NCBI GenBank assembly: GCA_903928395.1
Contig: CAIYQS010000178.1
Coordinates: forward strand, 1 to 24,689
DNA length: 24,689 nt
Origin: an uncultured Actinomycetes bacterium
GTDB taxonomy: Bacteria > Actinomycetota > Actinomycetes > Nanopelagicales > Nanopelagicaceae
Reading direction: 5' to 3'
A program made the translations under genes and the position numbers. Below are positions 1 to 7,569 of this stretch, one piece after another. Within the stretch, counting starts at the first letter, position 1. Every line of letters begins with the position of its first letter. The notes under the pieces are model-generated. The model saw nothing but the letters and a program-made list of their open reading frames with translations, did not search any database and was not told the origin of the DNA.

Positions 1-244
1 ACCTTCCTTGGCCCCAACGGTGGTTCTCCTTTCCTACATGATGGGAACAATGCTCGGGGCGACGGTAATTCTAGAAACCGTTTTCTCACTGCCAGGAATC
101 GGGCGAGAATTGGTCGGAGCCGTTCTCACCAGCGATTACCCAGTCGTACAAGGCATTTTGCTCTACTTCGGCGTTATAACCGTGTTATTGAGTTTTATAG
201 GTGACCTGATCGCATACTTATTAGATCGTCGAGTAAAAATATGA
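1..244 (+). CDS. Oligopeptide/dipeptide-type ABC transporter permease (DppB/OppB family), C-terminal fragment
   Basis: This is the last 81 or so codons of an inner-membrane permease; the reading frame is open to the left window edge, so the start lies outside. The visible part carries the family's typical C-terminal pattern: a short helix, then ETVFSLPGIGRELV, then the DYPVVQG stretch and a final membrane helix ending in a basic tail. In DppB/OppB proteins this is the region around the ATPase-coupling loop and last transmembrane helix. Its TGA overlaps the ATG of the next permease (ATGA), so the two are translationally coupled. The substrate cannot be read from the fragment; Opp-type systems carry peptides but also oligosaccharides, opines and metal chelates. 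The substrate-binding protein must lie upstream or elsewhere. Confidence 0.9.
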   Translation, partial: PSLAPTVVLLSYMMGTMLGATVILETVFSLPGIGRELVGAVLTSDYPVVQGILLYFGVITVLLSFIGDLIAYLLDRRVKI

Positions 245-1083
245 AACTAAAAAGATTGACCAAGCGAACGAAGGCGTGGCTTGCTTTGCCCGGTGGAGTT
301 GGCATAGCAAGTGGAATATTAATGATGCTTATCCTCATGGCCCTAGGCATTCTCGTTCCTTTATTTGGAAATCGTGACGACGCGTTCGTTGGTGATGCCT
401 TCGCTCCGCCGTCGTTCAAATATCCTTTTGGGCTAGATCAGTTGGGCAGAGATGTCTTCTCTCGAGTTTTCAATGCGGTGGGAGTCGACCTTGGAGTGGC
501 CTTTCTGGGGGTTACTATTCCTTTGGCCATTGGAACATTGATTGGAATTTTCCTTGGCTTAAACCGAAACAAGTATTTTCTCAGCGTTGTAGGTTCGATC
601 ATTGATGGAATCAATGCGTTCCCGCTTCTCATCATCGCCATTGCCGCCCTTACCTATCTTGGGCCGGGACTCAAAAGTGTGGTAATTATCCTTTCGCTCA
701 CCAACTGGGCGAGGTACGCGAGAATTTCTCGAACAAAGGCCGTTGTCGTTACGCAACAAAATTACATAGAAGCGGCTAAGACATTGGGCTACCCCAAGTG
801 GAGAATTATTCTCAAGCACATCGCCCCTAACGTCTCCTCAGAGACAATCGCTTACGCCTTAAGCGATTTCATCTTAGTTATCACGGTGGTGGCCGGACTT
901 TCCTTCTTAGGGCTCGCCGCTCGTCCTCCTGCAGCTGAGTGGGGATCGATGATCGCCGATGGTCGTAACTTCATTGGCAACGCTTGGTGGATTGTCATTT
1001 TTCCAGGGATTGCTCTTTGTTGGGCAGCAGTCTCCCTTTCATTTATCGTGGAAGGCCTATCACGTAGAGACCGAGGGGTATAA
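241..1083 (+). CDS. Oligopeptide/dipeptide-type ABC transporter permease (DppC/OppC family)
   Basis: This 280-residue protein is the second transmembrane subunit of the importer. It has a hydrophobic N-terminal helix (about residues 19-42), then the family hallmark FGLDQLGRDVFSRV (63-76), several further helices, and the EAA coupling loop EAAKTLGYPKWRIILKHIAP (177-196) that docks onto the ATPases. Length and order fit complete DppC/OppC proteins. The start overlaps the stop of the upstream permease by four bases and the stop is directly followed by the GTG of the first ATPase, so all four genes form one operon. The family call is firm; the transported compound is unknown. Confidence 0.93.
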   Translation: MKLKRLTKRTKAWLALPGGVGIASGILMMLILMALGILVPLFGNRDDAFVGDAFAPPSFKYPFGLDQLGRDVFSRVFNAVGVDLGVAFLGVTIPLAIGTLIGIFLGLNRNKYFLSVVGSIIDGINAFPLLIIAIAALTYLGPGLKSVVIILSLTNWARYARISRTKAVVVTQQNYIEAAKTLGYPKWRIILKHIAPNVSSETIAYALSDFILVITVVAGLSFLGLAARPPAAEWGSMIADGRNFIGNAWWIVIFPGIALCWAAVSLSFIVEGLSRRDRGV

Positions 1084-2070
1084 GTGTCTGATCAGCCACT
1101 CGTCATTATTGACGCTTTGAAAATCGATGTGCGCCTGACCCGGGCTAAAAGATTGCCAATTGTTGATACCGCCACTTTTGACGTGAAGCGCGGTGAAATC
1201 ATCGGCTTGATCGGCGAATCGGGCTCTGGAAAAACCATGTTATGCCGCTCCCTTGTGGGTACCCTGCACCGCCGCGGTGCCTACATCGCAAGCGGTAAGT
1301 TGGTTTTTGATGGAATTGATCTTGTTGCTGCCAAAGGTGCACAGTGGTCAGATATTCGCGGAAAGCAGATTGGGTATGTTCCTCAAAGCGCGCTCGCTGG
1401 GCCAAATCCGGTCATGCTCATCGGGGCTCAACTAGAAGAAGCAATCTTGCAAGATAAGAATTTTCCAAAATCCAAGGTGAAAGAACGAGCTATTGAACTG
1501 CTTAACATTGTTCAAATCAGGCGCCCAGAAGTCGTTATGCACCAGTACCAGCATGAACTTTCGGGAGGTATGAAACAAAGAGTGATGATCGCCTGTGCAA
1601 TAGCGCAGCAACCTCAGCTCATTGTGGCAGACGAACCGACCACCGGACTCGACGTCACCGTACAAGCCGAAATCATGCGGCTTTTGCTCAGCATCAGGGC
1701 AGAATTTAATACTTCAATTATTTTGGTTTCGCACGATTTGCCACTCGTTAATCAAATATGCGACGACATTGTCGTCATGCACGCCGGTACAACTGTGGAG
1801 AAAATTCCCTCAAAGGATATTACCCACGCGAAACACCCGTATACCCGAGCGCTTTATGATTCACGAATCGATTTGGTCGAACCAAAAGGAAAATTAACAA
1901 CGATTAACGGGCAACCACCGACCGTTGGTAGTTGGCCATTAGGCTGCCGTTTCTCAGAACGGTGTGACTTCGTAAGGGACGAATGTCGGGTTCCTCAAAC
2001 CATGCCGATCATTTCGTTGGGTCCAGATCATTTCACCAGCTGCATTCGCTACACAGAACTAGACAAGTGA
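1084..2070 (+). CDS. Oligopeptide/dipeptide-type ABC transporter ATP-binding protein (DppD/OppD family)
   Basis: This is the first of two ATPases energising the importer. It has Walker A GESGSGKT (44-51), a Q-loop near 101, signature LSGGM (159-163), Walker B LIVADEP (179-185) and the switch histidine in SHD (217). The C-terminal domain typical of Opp/Dpp ATPases is present, with HPYTRAL (251-257) and four cysteines (288, 294, 301, 320). Equivalent cysteines bind a 4Fe-4S cluster in some homologues. At 328 residues it is full length. The GTG start follows the upstream stop with no gap and I see no better ATG. The next ATPase begins 10 bases downstream. Confidence 0.94.
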   Translation: MSDQPLVIIDALKIDVRLTRAKRLPIVDTATFDVKRGEIIGLIGESGSGKTMLCRSLVGTLHRRGAYIASGKLVFDGIDLVAAKGAQWSDIRGKQIGYVPQSALAGPNPVMLIGAQLEEAILQDKNFPKSKVKERAIELLNIVQIRRPEVVMHQYQHELSGGMKQRVMIACAIAQQPQLIVADEPTTGLDVTVQAEIMRLLLSIRAEFNTSIILVSHDLPLVNQICDDIVVMHAGTTVEKIPSKDITHAKHPYTRALYDSRIDLVEPKGKLTTINGQPPTVGSWPLGCRFSERCDFVRDECRVPQTMPIISLGPDHFTSCIRYTELDK

Positions 2071-2080
2071 GGCGATCATA

Positions 2081-2845
2081 ATGAATATCCTGGAAGCAAC
2101 CGATGTTTCTGTCACTTTTGAATCATACGGACAACAGATCAAGGCCGTAGATCACGTCAATTTTGAATTGCCGCGTGGGCAAACCATAGGAATTGTTGGG
2201 GAGTCAGGTAGCGGAAAGTCCACCTTCGCCCGAGTACTTGCTGGCCTGCAACTTCCAACTAATGGTTCAGTTTCGTACCTGGACAAGCCAATTCAAAGTG
2301 GAAAACAGACCTATCGCGGCGCCCTGCGCAAAGAAGTGCAGATGGTTTTTCAAGATCCGTATGGCAGCCTCAATCCAAGAATGAAGATCGTTAGAGCGGT
2401 TGCCGAGGCAATAGCGCAGCATCAAGCGCTCAACAAGAAAGAGTCAATCGAAGCCGCCCTCGAACTTCTTCGAAGCATGGGTATTAGCGGAGATGACGCG
2501 TATAAATATCCGCGTTCACTTTCTGGTGGCCAAAGACAGCGCGCCAGCGTTGCTCGAGCTCTTTCTGCCCAACCAAGCGTTTTAATCGCAGATGAACCAA
2601 CCTCAGCGATCGATCAGAGCGCTCAGTCTCAACTGCTGGGACTATTTAATAATTTGATCAATGATGGACTCTCCATCGTTCTGGTATCGCATGACTTAAG
2701 CGTAATTCGTTACCTTTCTGACTATGTATATGTCATGAAGGATGGCGTCTTCGTTGAGTCAGGCAAGACTGAAGCGATTTTTGATGATCCAAAAGAGGAA
2801 TACACGCAAAAGTTGATAGCCTCGATCCCAGGCAGAATCCTTTAA
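2081..2845 (+). CDS. Oligopeptide/dipeptide-type ABC transporter ATP-binding protein (DppF/OppF family), short form
   Basis: This 254-residue protein is the second ATPase of the importer, with Walker A GESGSGKS (40-47), the QDPYGSLNPR segment typical of OppF/DppF (91-100), signature LSGGQ (147-151), Walker B and following DEPTSAID (171-178) and switch histidine 204. It is shorter than usual OppF proteins because it stops soon after the core domain and lacks the cysteine-bearing C-terminal extension seen in its partner; this short form is common. It ends the operon. Its TAA stop overlaps the TAA of the oppositely oriented gene to the right within the palindrome TTAA, leaving no intergenic terminator. 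Confidence 0.93.
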   Translation: MNILEATDVSVTFESYGQQIKAVDHVNFELPRGQTIGIVGESGSGKSTFARVLAGLQLPTNGSVSYLDKPIQSGKQTYRGALRKEVQMVFQDPYGSLNPRMKIVRAVAEAIAQHQALNKKESIEAALELLRSMGISGDDAYKYPRSLSGGQRQRASVARALSAQPSVLIADEPTSAIDQSAQSQLLGLFNNLINDGLSIVLVSHDLSVIRYLSDYVYVMKDGVFVESGKTEAIFDDPKEEYTQKLIASIPGRIL

Positions 2846-3162
2846 ATTTTTCCTTTGGGGGAGCCTGGGTTTTCAAAGACAGGGACTCCGCGATAAATCA
2901 CGGCCGGTTCTCTATGAAGGGCACTAGTCATATCTCGGAATTTAACGATGTAATCCGTCTTTGTGTGAGATTCAAAGGCGGTGCGATTTTCGTAGAGTTC
3001 GTAGAGAAATATTGTTGATGGATCATCCTCTATGGAGTAACTGACGAATTTAATTGATCCGGTCTCACCCCAGGTATTTTCACTATGAAATTGCAACGCC
3101 TTCTGAAATTCTTCGATCCTGGATTCGACAATCTTAAAGATCACCATCACAGCAAATTGCAT
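2842..3162 (-). CDS. Small antibiotic-biosynthesis-monooxygenase (ABM) domain protein
   Basis: This 106-residue protein fits the ABM/YgiN-type fold, a dimeric ferredoxin-like barrel. It opens with a beta strand (FAVMVIFKI), a helix with EEFQKAL, a strand region with KFVSYSIEDDPSTIFLYELY (50-69), then ENRTAFESHTKTDYI (70-84) matching the family's 'W.d..a...H..s..' stretch. Members include quinol monooxygenases, aldose mutarotase-like proteins and uncharacterised partners of catabolic operons. It is the last gene of a leftward operon, 3 bases after the aldolase gene, so a role in the same pathway (for example handling a reactive keto intermediate) is a reasonable inference, but no function is shown. 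The 3' end overlaps the stop of the oppF-like gene. Confidence 0.75.
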   Translation of the reverse strand: MQFAVMVIFKIVESRIEEFQKALQFHSENTWGETGSIKFVSYSIEDDPSTIFLYELYENRTAFESHTKTDYIVKFRDMTSALHREPAVIYRGVPVFENPGSPKGKI

Positions 3163-3165
3163 CTG

Positions 3166-3774
3166 CTATTTTCCTATCGCAACTCTTGCAAGAGCTTCAT
3201 CGGCATAGGCTTGGACTTTCTTTGGATCTCCGCTCGAAGCATCCGCGATCCGCCAAAGCGCTCCACCTAAGCAGACACCAACACAGCCAAGATCAAGGTA
3301 AGAGTTGACCTCATAGGTTTGCACGCCACCAGAAACAACCAGAGAGAGATCGGGCAAAGGCTCGAGCACACTCCTTACGTAACTTTGCCCGCCTACCGCA
3401 TTGATTGGGAATACTTTCTGGCTTGTAGCGCCCCAATTCATGGCCTGAACCATTTCGGACGGGGTTAAGGTTCCAGGCGTAACGCGAAGGCCTAAATGGA
3501 CTGACTCCTTCACGATTTTTTCATCAAGGTGTGGGGAAACAATAAAAGTCGCACCCACTTTGGCAAGGCGCTGAACCTGCTCCACAGTGCGAACAGTTCC
3601 ACCACCAACACGACTTACGCCCTCACCGATTAAACGTTCTATGACGTCGATTGCGTTTGGAACAGTCATAGTTATTTCGATGGCGTCTACAGATGTGTTG
3701 CTGAATCCTCTTCCGAGAGTTAAGGCGTACTCGGGATCGTCCGTCCTAATTACTGCTACAACTCCAGAACTCAT
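3166..3774 (-). CDS. KDPG/KHG-type aldolase (2-keto-3-deoxy acid aldolase)
   Basis: This 202-residue class I aldolase belongs to the Eda/DgoA family, which cleaves 2-keto-3-deoxy-(phospho) sugar acids to pyruvate and an aldehyde. Visible landmarks: VVAVIR with R10, catalytic-acid region IEITMT (E33), GGGTV (57-61), FIVSPH (77-82), TPGTLTPSEM (99-108), the Schiff-base lysine K120 in QKVFPINAVGG, and SGGV (148-151). Length is normal. Its ATG overlaps the stop of the upstream SDR gene (ATGA), so they are co-translated. Context with an SDR and an FAH-family hydrolase suggests sugar-acid breakdown. Whether the substrate is phosphorylated cannot be told. Confidence 0.9.
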   Translation of the reverse strand: MSSGVVAVIRTDDPEYALTLGRGFSNTSVDAIEITMTVPNAIDVIERLIGEGVSRVGGGTVRTVEQVQRLAKVGATFIVSPHLDEKIVKESVHLGLRVTPGTLTPSEMVQAMNWGATSQKVFPINAVGGQSYVRSVLEPLPDLSLVVSGGVQTYEVNSYLDLGCVGVCLGGALWRIADASSGDPKKVQAYADEALARVAIGK

Positions 3775-4538
3775 ACTGCAGTTAACCCCGCATCCATAGA
3801 GAAAACCGAACCATTAACGAAACGAGCCTCTGGGCTCAAGAGAAATGCGATTCCATTTGCAACCTCTTCAGGAGTTCCCATTCGACCATCAAGCTGGCGG
3901 GATTCCATCATCTTTCGAGTTGCTACTGGATCTTGTGCATCGGACAGAATCTTTCCTATCCAAGGCGAATCAACTGTTCCCGGGGCTATTGCATTGATTC
4001 TGATGCCTTGAAGTGCGTGATCTGCCGCGATGCACCGAGTTAAACCCACCACCGCTGACTTAGAAGCGCAGTATGCGACACGATTCTTGAGCCCAATAAG
4101 TGCACCCGCCGAAGCCACGTTGACAATTGCCCCGCCGCCTCGCGCGATCATTTGGGGGACAATAACTTTGCAGGTGATGAAGGTGGCCTTGATATTGACG
4201 TCAAAAGTCCGGTCCCATTCAGCAAGCGTGGTTTGTTCCACAGTCCTCGCATACCCGATGCCGGCATTATTTACGAGCGCATCTACTTCAAAAGTGTTGA
4301 GCTTCTCGGTTAACGTCGCCAATACGTGCTCGGAATCAGCTAAATCAAGCACTACGGAATCTACGAGCACGCCAAATTTCAGCAACTTTTCCTTGGCTGT
4401 GTCTAGCGACTCTTCATTGAAGTCAATGATAAAAAGATCGTACCCGTCCTTGGCCAGGTGCTCTGCTGTGGCATACCCAATACCACCGGCAGCTCCCGTG
4501 ACCAAGGCTAGTTTGCGTGCGGAATTCTTGTAACTCAC
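3771..4538 (-). CDS. SDR-family dehydrogenase, possible 2-keto-3-deoxy-sugar-acid dehydrogenase
   Basis: This classical short-chain dehydrogenase (255 residues) has TGAAGGIG (14-21) for NAD(P) binding, D39 at the end of the second strand (favouring NAD), NNAG (90-93), S143, and the catalytic YCASK with Y156 and K160. The start is GTG with a CGGAG ribosome site 5 bases upstream, two bases after the stop of the FAH-family hydrolase. In the oxidative L-rhamnose/L-fucose routes an SDR oxidises the 2-keto-3-deoxy acid and an FAH-family hydrolase splits the 2,4-diketo product into pyruvate and lactate. The tight pairing here makes that role plausible, but it is an inference from context. Confidence 0.88.
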   Translation of the reverse strand: MSYKNSARKLALVTGAAGGIGYATAEHLAKDGYDLFIIDFNEESLDTAKEKLLKFGVLVDSVVLDLADSEHVLATLTEKLNTFEVDALVNNAGIGYARTVEQTTLAEWDRTFDVNIKATFITCKVIVPQMIARGGGAIVNVASAGALIGLKNRVAYCASKSAVVGLTRCIAADHALQGIRINAIAPGTVDSPWIGKILSDAQDPVATRKMMESRQLDGRMGTPEEVANGIAFLLSPEARFVNGSVFSMDAGLTAV

Positions 4539-4540
4539 AG

Positions 4541-5194
4541 CTACTCCGCTACAACGGTATTACGAAGAATTCCAATCTTTTCAATCTCAATTTCAATGAC
4601 ATCACCTGGTTGCAAGAAGATCGGTGGCTTCCAAAATGTGCCGACTCCGTGAGGCGTGCCAGTCGTGATGACATCTCCTGGTTCCAACGTGATGGTTTTG
4701 CTGATGTAGGCAATTAAGAAGGGGATATTAAAGATGAGGTTTTTGGTATTGCTCGATTGCATTGTTTTGCCATTTAGTCGAGCTTCGATCTTTAGGTTGT
4801 GCGGATCTGGAATATCGCTTGCTGGCACGATGACCGGTCCAATTGGTCCATAGGTGTCATACGACTTGCCACGAACCCACTGTCCATCTTTGCTTTGCGC
4901 TTCGCGGTCCGTCACATCGTTCATGCAGGTGTATCCCGAAACATAATCCAGCGCATCGCTTTCTGAAACATGGGAGGCGCGTTTTCCAATGACAACGGCT
5001 AATTCTGCTTCCCAATCAAGTTGGGTAACCCCTTTGTGGCGCACGATGTTGTCACCATTTGCGATGAGGGAAGTCGTAAATTTAGTGAAGAGGACCGGGG
5101 CTTCTGGAAGGGGGACACCGGCTTCTGCGGCATGATCCTTGTAGTTGAGACCAACGGCGATAACTTTGCCCGGCCGGGGTAACGGTAGATTCAT
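4541..5194 (-). CDS. Fumarylacetoacetate hydrolase (FAH) family protein
   Basis: This 217-residue FAH-superfamily enzyme starts with KVIAVGLNYKDHAAE (10-24), the standard family opening, followed by metal-ligand glutamates E62 and E64 in DWEAELAVVIGK, D93 in MNDVTDRE, K110 in RGKSYDTYGPIGP, and the closing TTGTPHGVG (177-185). The family hydrolyses C-C bonds of diketo acids or decarboxylates/tautomerises oxo acids. I chose ATG at 5194 because GAGGA sits 7 bases upstream and because the protein then begins directly with the conserved region; an ATG at 5239 would add 15 unlike residues. It is the first gene of the leftward operon FAH-SDR-aldolase-ABM, transcribed from the divergent region with an operator-like palindrome. 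2,4-diketo-3-deoxy acid hydrolase is my preferred guess. Confidence 0.9.
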   Translation of the reverse strand: MNLPLPRPGKVIAVGLNYKDHAAEAGVPLPEAPVLFTKFTTSLIANGDNIVRHKGVTQLDWEAELAVVIGKRASHVSESDALDYVSGYTCMNDVTDREAQSKDGQWVRGKSYDTYGPIGPVIVPASDIPDPHNLKIEARLNGKTMQSSNTKNLIFNIPFLIAYISKTITLEPGDVITTGTPHGVGTFWKPPIFLQPGDVIEIEIEKIGILRNTVVAE

Positions 5195-5256
5195 TGATAT
5201 TCCTCGCTTAATAGACATGAAAAGAAGTTGGCGAGACACTACCTTTAATCTAGCAA

Positions 5257-5273
5257 ATTGTATACAGTATACC
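5257..5273. promoter_or_regulatory. Operator-like site A (GntR/FCD-type), divergent promoter region
   Basis: ATTGTATACAGTATACC contains GTATAC-A-GTATAC, a perfect inverted repeat around one central base. It lies between the divergent FAH-hydrolase and D-2-hydroxyacid dehydrogenase genes. Four further sites of the same pattern precede the other units of this island. The TATACT/TATACA hexamers inside could also act as -10 elements for either direction, so binding would block both promoters. Confidence 0.65.
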
Positions 5274-5303
5274 TCTTAGCAAAATACGGACTCTGGAGGT
5301 TTA

Positions 5304-6275
5304 ATGAGTGATGTCACGATAGCGATCGCAGAGGGTGCCATTGGCAACCCGCTTTGGGCCTCTGTTCCAGCTGAAAAACATGGAATTACGCTGAAATATG
5401 GCCCAGTTGAAACGGTCGAAGATATCGTGGCTACAACCGCTGGTTGCGACGCCTTGATCGTCAGCCTCCATAAAATGACGCCAGAAAAAATTGCCGCCCT
5501 ATCGCCGACGGTAAAGTGCCTTGGTCGTTTAGGGGTTGGTCTGGATAGCATCAATCTGGTAGCAGCCGCAGAACACAAACTTCCCGTTATTTTTCAACCA
5601 CTGTATGCATTCAATGAAGTGGCAAATCATGCCGCGGCGATGATGCTAGCGCTCCATCGTGGAGTAGTACAGGCGACTTTGACGACGCGCGCAGGAGAGT
5701 GGAAACCTGCAATTCAAATTGCAGAAATTGCATCCTCGCAAGACTCCACACTCGGGGTTGTTGGTTGTGGTCGAATTGGCAGAAATTTCATTCAGAAGAT
5801 GAGTCCGTTTTTCAAGAATGTTCTTGGGTACGATCCCGCCGTTAAGGATTCCATTCCAGGTGTAACCATGGTCGATGACTTGGATGTCTTGCTCAAAGAA
5901 TCTAAATTTATAAGTTTGCACGCTCCATATCTGCCATCTACTCATCACATGATCGGCAAGCGAGAGTTGGCTCTAATGCAAAAGGGTTCAATTTTGGTAA
6001 ACGTTTCACGTGGAGGATTAATTGATGAAGCCGCGCTTGTAGAGGCTCTTGAAAGCGGTCATCTTGATGGCGCCGGGCTCGATGTTTTTGAGCAAGAGCC
6101 ACTTCCAGTTGATTCGATTTTGCGGAGCACAAAGAATCTACTTCTTTCACCTCATATCGCGTGGTATTCGCAGAGTTCTGGGCCTCGTCTCGTTGATTGG
6201 GGAATAACGGACGCATACACCTTCATTACCAAACAGAAGATCGATAATGGCTCTTTTGCGACTGGACCGTTTTAA
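5304..6275 (+). CDS. D-2-hydroxyacid dehydrogenase (PGDH-like NAD-dependent family)
   Basis: This 323-residue protein belongs to the D-isomer-specific 2-hydroxyacid dehydrogenases, which interconvert D-2-hydroxy acids and 2-oxo acids. It has RLGVGLDSI (75-83), the Rossmann loop GCGRIG (154-159), Y176/D177 at the end of the next strand (suits NAD), LVNVSRGGLIDE (231-242) and the catalytic trio R236, E265 (in FEQEP) and H284 (in SPHIAWYS). It lacks the C-terminal ACT domain of phosphoglycerate dehydrogenases such as SerA. A clear TGGAGG precedes the ATG. It opens the rightward operon under site A; the lipoyl/E1 module that follows could use its 2-oxo-acid product. The substrate is not known. 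Confidence 0.9.
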   Translation: MSDVTIAIAEGAIGNPLWASVPAEKHGITLKYGPVETVEDIVATTAGCDALIVSLHKMTPEKIAALSPTVKCLGRLGVGLDSINLVAAAEHKLPVIFQPLYAFNEVANHAAAMMLALHRGVVQATLTTRAGEWKPAIQIAEIASSQDSTLGVVGCGRIGRNFIQKMSPFFKNVLGYDPAVKDSIPGVTMVDDLDVLLKESKFISLHAPYLPSTHHMIGKRELALMQKGSILVNVSRGGLIDEAALVEALESGHLDGAGLDVFEQEPLPVDSILRSTKNLLLSPHIAWYSQSSGPRLVDWGITDAYTFITKQKIDNGSFATGPF

Positions 6276-6334
6276 AGATTAAATATTGAAGCACAACATT
6301 GAAGTAAAACTATGAAAAGAAAAGGAGAGTATTG

Positions 6335-6586
6335 ATGGAAGAGATATTCGTGCCGGCCCTTGGGATGGCAATGGATAACGTAGTTCTACTTGAATGGTTG
6401 AAGCAGCCAGGAGATCAAGTAAATGCCGGCGATATTATTGCAGTGATAGAAACAGACAAGACCACGCTTGAACTAACTTCAGAAACGTCTGGGGTTCTCG
6501 GAAAACATAAATATGCAGTAGAAGATGAAGTGCCAGCAGGAGACACGCTGTGTGTCGTACTAGCTCCAGGTGAGGTGGAAGCATGA
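6335..6586 (+). CDS. Stand-alone lipoyl-domain protein (E2 lipoyl carrier without acyltransferase)
   Basis: This 83-residue protein is a single biotinyl/lipoyl domain: PALGMAMD (7-14), GDQV-AGD turns, and the modification site ETDKTTLEL with K42, then the second hairpin (LGKHKYAVEDEVPAGDTLCVV). The DK motif with flanking acidic and hydrophobic residues favours lipoylation over biotinylation. It carries no peripheral-subunit-binding domain and no acyltransferase domain, and ends with an ATGA overlap into the E1 alpha gene, so it is complete rather than visibly broken. I start it at ATG 6335 (GGAG upstream); a TTG three bases earlier is possible. It probably presents lipoamide to the adjacent E1. 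The acyltransferase and E3 must come from elsewhere or be unused. Confidence 0.88.
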   Translation: MEEIFVPALGMAMDNVVLLEWLKQPGDQVNAGDIIAVIETDKTTLELTSETSGVLGKHKYAVEDEVPAGDTLCVVLAPGEVEA

Positions 6587-7569
6587 GTATCCCAGATAAA
6601 GCAACATCACTTGCGCTCTTGCGCGAAATGATGGTGATTCGAGATTTCGAAGAGACCGCGGACAAGTTATCGCTTCGTGGCAAAGTCTCAGGCGGAATGC
6701 ACAACTCCTCCGGTCAAGAGGCCGTTGCGGTTGGAGTGTTATCCGCCCTAGACAAATTTGATGTAATTGCATCAACCCACAGATCGCATCATCACACGCT
6801 CGCAAAAGGGTTTACACCAAGAGAAATCATGGCGGAGTTGTTTACCCGTGCTACTGGTATTTCTGGCGGCCGAGGAGCATCCATGCACCTGGGCGACGTA
6901 GAAAGAGGGCATTTCGGGGGCAATGGAATCGTTGGTGCTGGAGTCGGAATTGCAATGGGAGCTGCACTCGGTATTCAACAAAAAGGTGATAAGAAAGTAT
7001 CCGTTGGCTTTGTCGGAGATGGCGGGATGAATACCGGCAGAACCTGGGAAGCCATCAACATGGCGGTAATTTGGAAACTCCCATTAATTGTCATCGTAGA
7101 TAACAATCAGTATGCGGTCGAAACTTTCGTAGGCAGAGTTACTGGTGGTGGAGATCTTGCAAAGCGAGCCGAAGGCTTTGGAATGAAGGCTTTCAATATC
7201 GATGGAATGGATGTCCTCGAAGTTCGCAAATACACCTCCGAAGCAAGAGCTCGTGCGCTTGCCGGCGAAGGCCCAACCTTTATCAATGCCCTCACTTATC
7301 GCTACTACGGACACAACGTTGGCGAAAAAGGTCAGTACCGAACACTGGAAGAAATTGAGCAATGGCGGACGACGAAGGATCCAATAGACCGCTTTATCAA
7401 AGTGGTGCTTGACGCTGGATACGCAAGTCAAGCAGAAGTTGATGAATTAAGGGCTTCTGTACGCGCCGAAATCGAGGATGCAGTTGCATTCGCCGATAGT
7501 TCTCCAGAACCAGATGTTTCGACCATTTATGACGACGTAGATTCAGGAATGTTGGGAGTTCAACTATGA
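6583..7569 (+). CDS. Thiamine-diphosphate 2-oxoacid dehydrogenase E1 component, alpha subunit
   Basis: This 328-residue protein matches E1 alpha of pyruvate/acetoin/branched-chain-type dehydrogenases. It has STHRSHHHTLAKG (64-76), GGRGASMHLGD (95-105), and the ThDP/Mg motif that begins GDGGMN at 145 and ends at N174-N175 about 30 residues later. The length and the SMHLGD segment resemble acetoin dehydrogenase AcoA and bacterial PdhA. The loop TYRYYGHNVGEKGQYR (238-253) differs from the common GHS-x-x-D-P-x-x-YR form, which may mean a different substrate or complex. It overlaps the lipoyl gene by 4 bases before and the E1 beta gene by 4 bases after. The true substrate (pyruvate, acetoin, another 2-oxo acid) is undetermined. 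Confidence 0.9.
   Translation: MSIPDKATSLALLREMMVIRDFEETADKLSLRGKVSGGMHNSSGQEAVAVGVLSALDKFDVIASTHRSHHHTLAKGFTPREIMAELFTRATGISGGRGASMHLGDVERGHFGGNGIVGAGVGIAMGAALGIQQKGDKKVSVGFVGDGGMNTGRTWEAINMAVIWKLPLIVIVDNNQYAVETFVGRVTGGGDLAKRAEGFGMKAFNIDGMDVLEVRKYTSEARARALAGEGPTFINALTYRYYGHNVGEKGQYRTLEEIEQWRTTKDPIDRFIKVVLDAGYASQAEVDELRASVRAEIEDAVAFADSSPEPDVSTIYDDVDSGMLGVQL

Noticed and set aside
4030..4533. A 167-codon open frame on the + strand opposite the SDR gene.
   Set aside because: It is antisense to a gene with full SDR motifs, has no ribosome site and a low-complexity Ser/Ala-rich translation typical of a shadow frame.
5195..5239. Longer start (ATG 5239) for the FAH-family hydrolase.
   Set aside because: The added 15 residues do not look like the family and the ATG at 5194 has GAGGA 7 bases upstream.
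6276..6334. Search for a sixth operator site between the D-2-hydroxyacid dehydrogenase and the lipoyl gene.
   Set aside because: The AT-rich gap has no GTNNAC pair; only a GGAG ribosome site is visible, so these genes are probably in one operon from site A.
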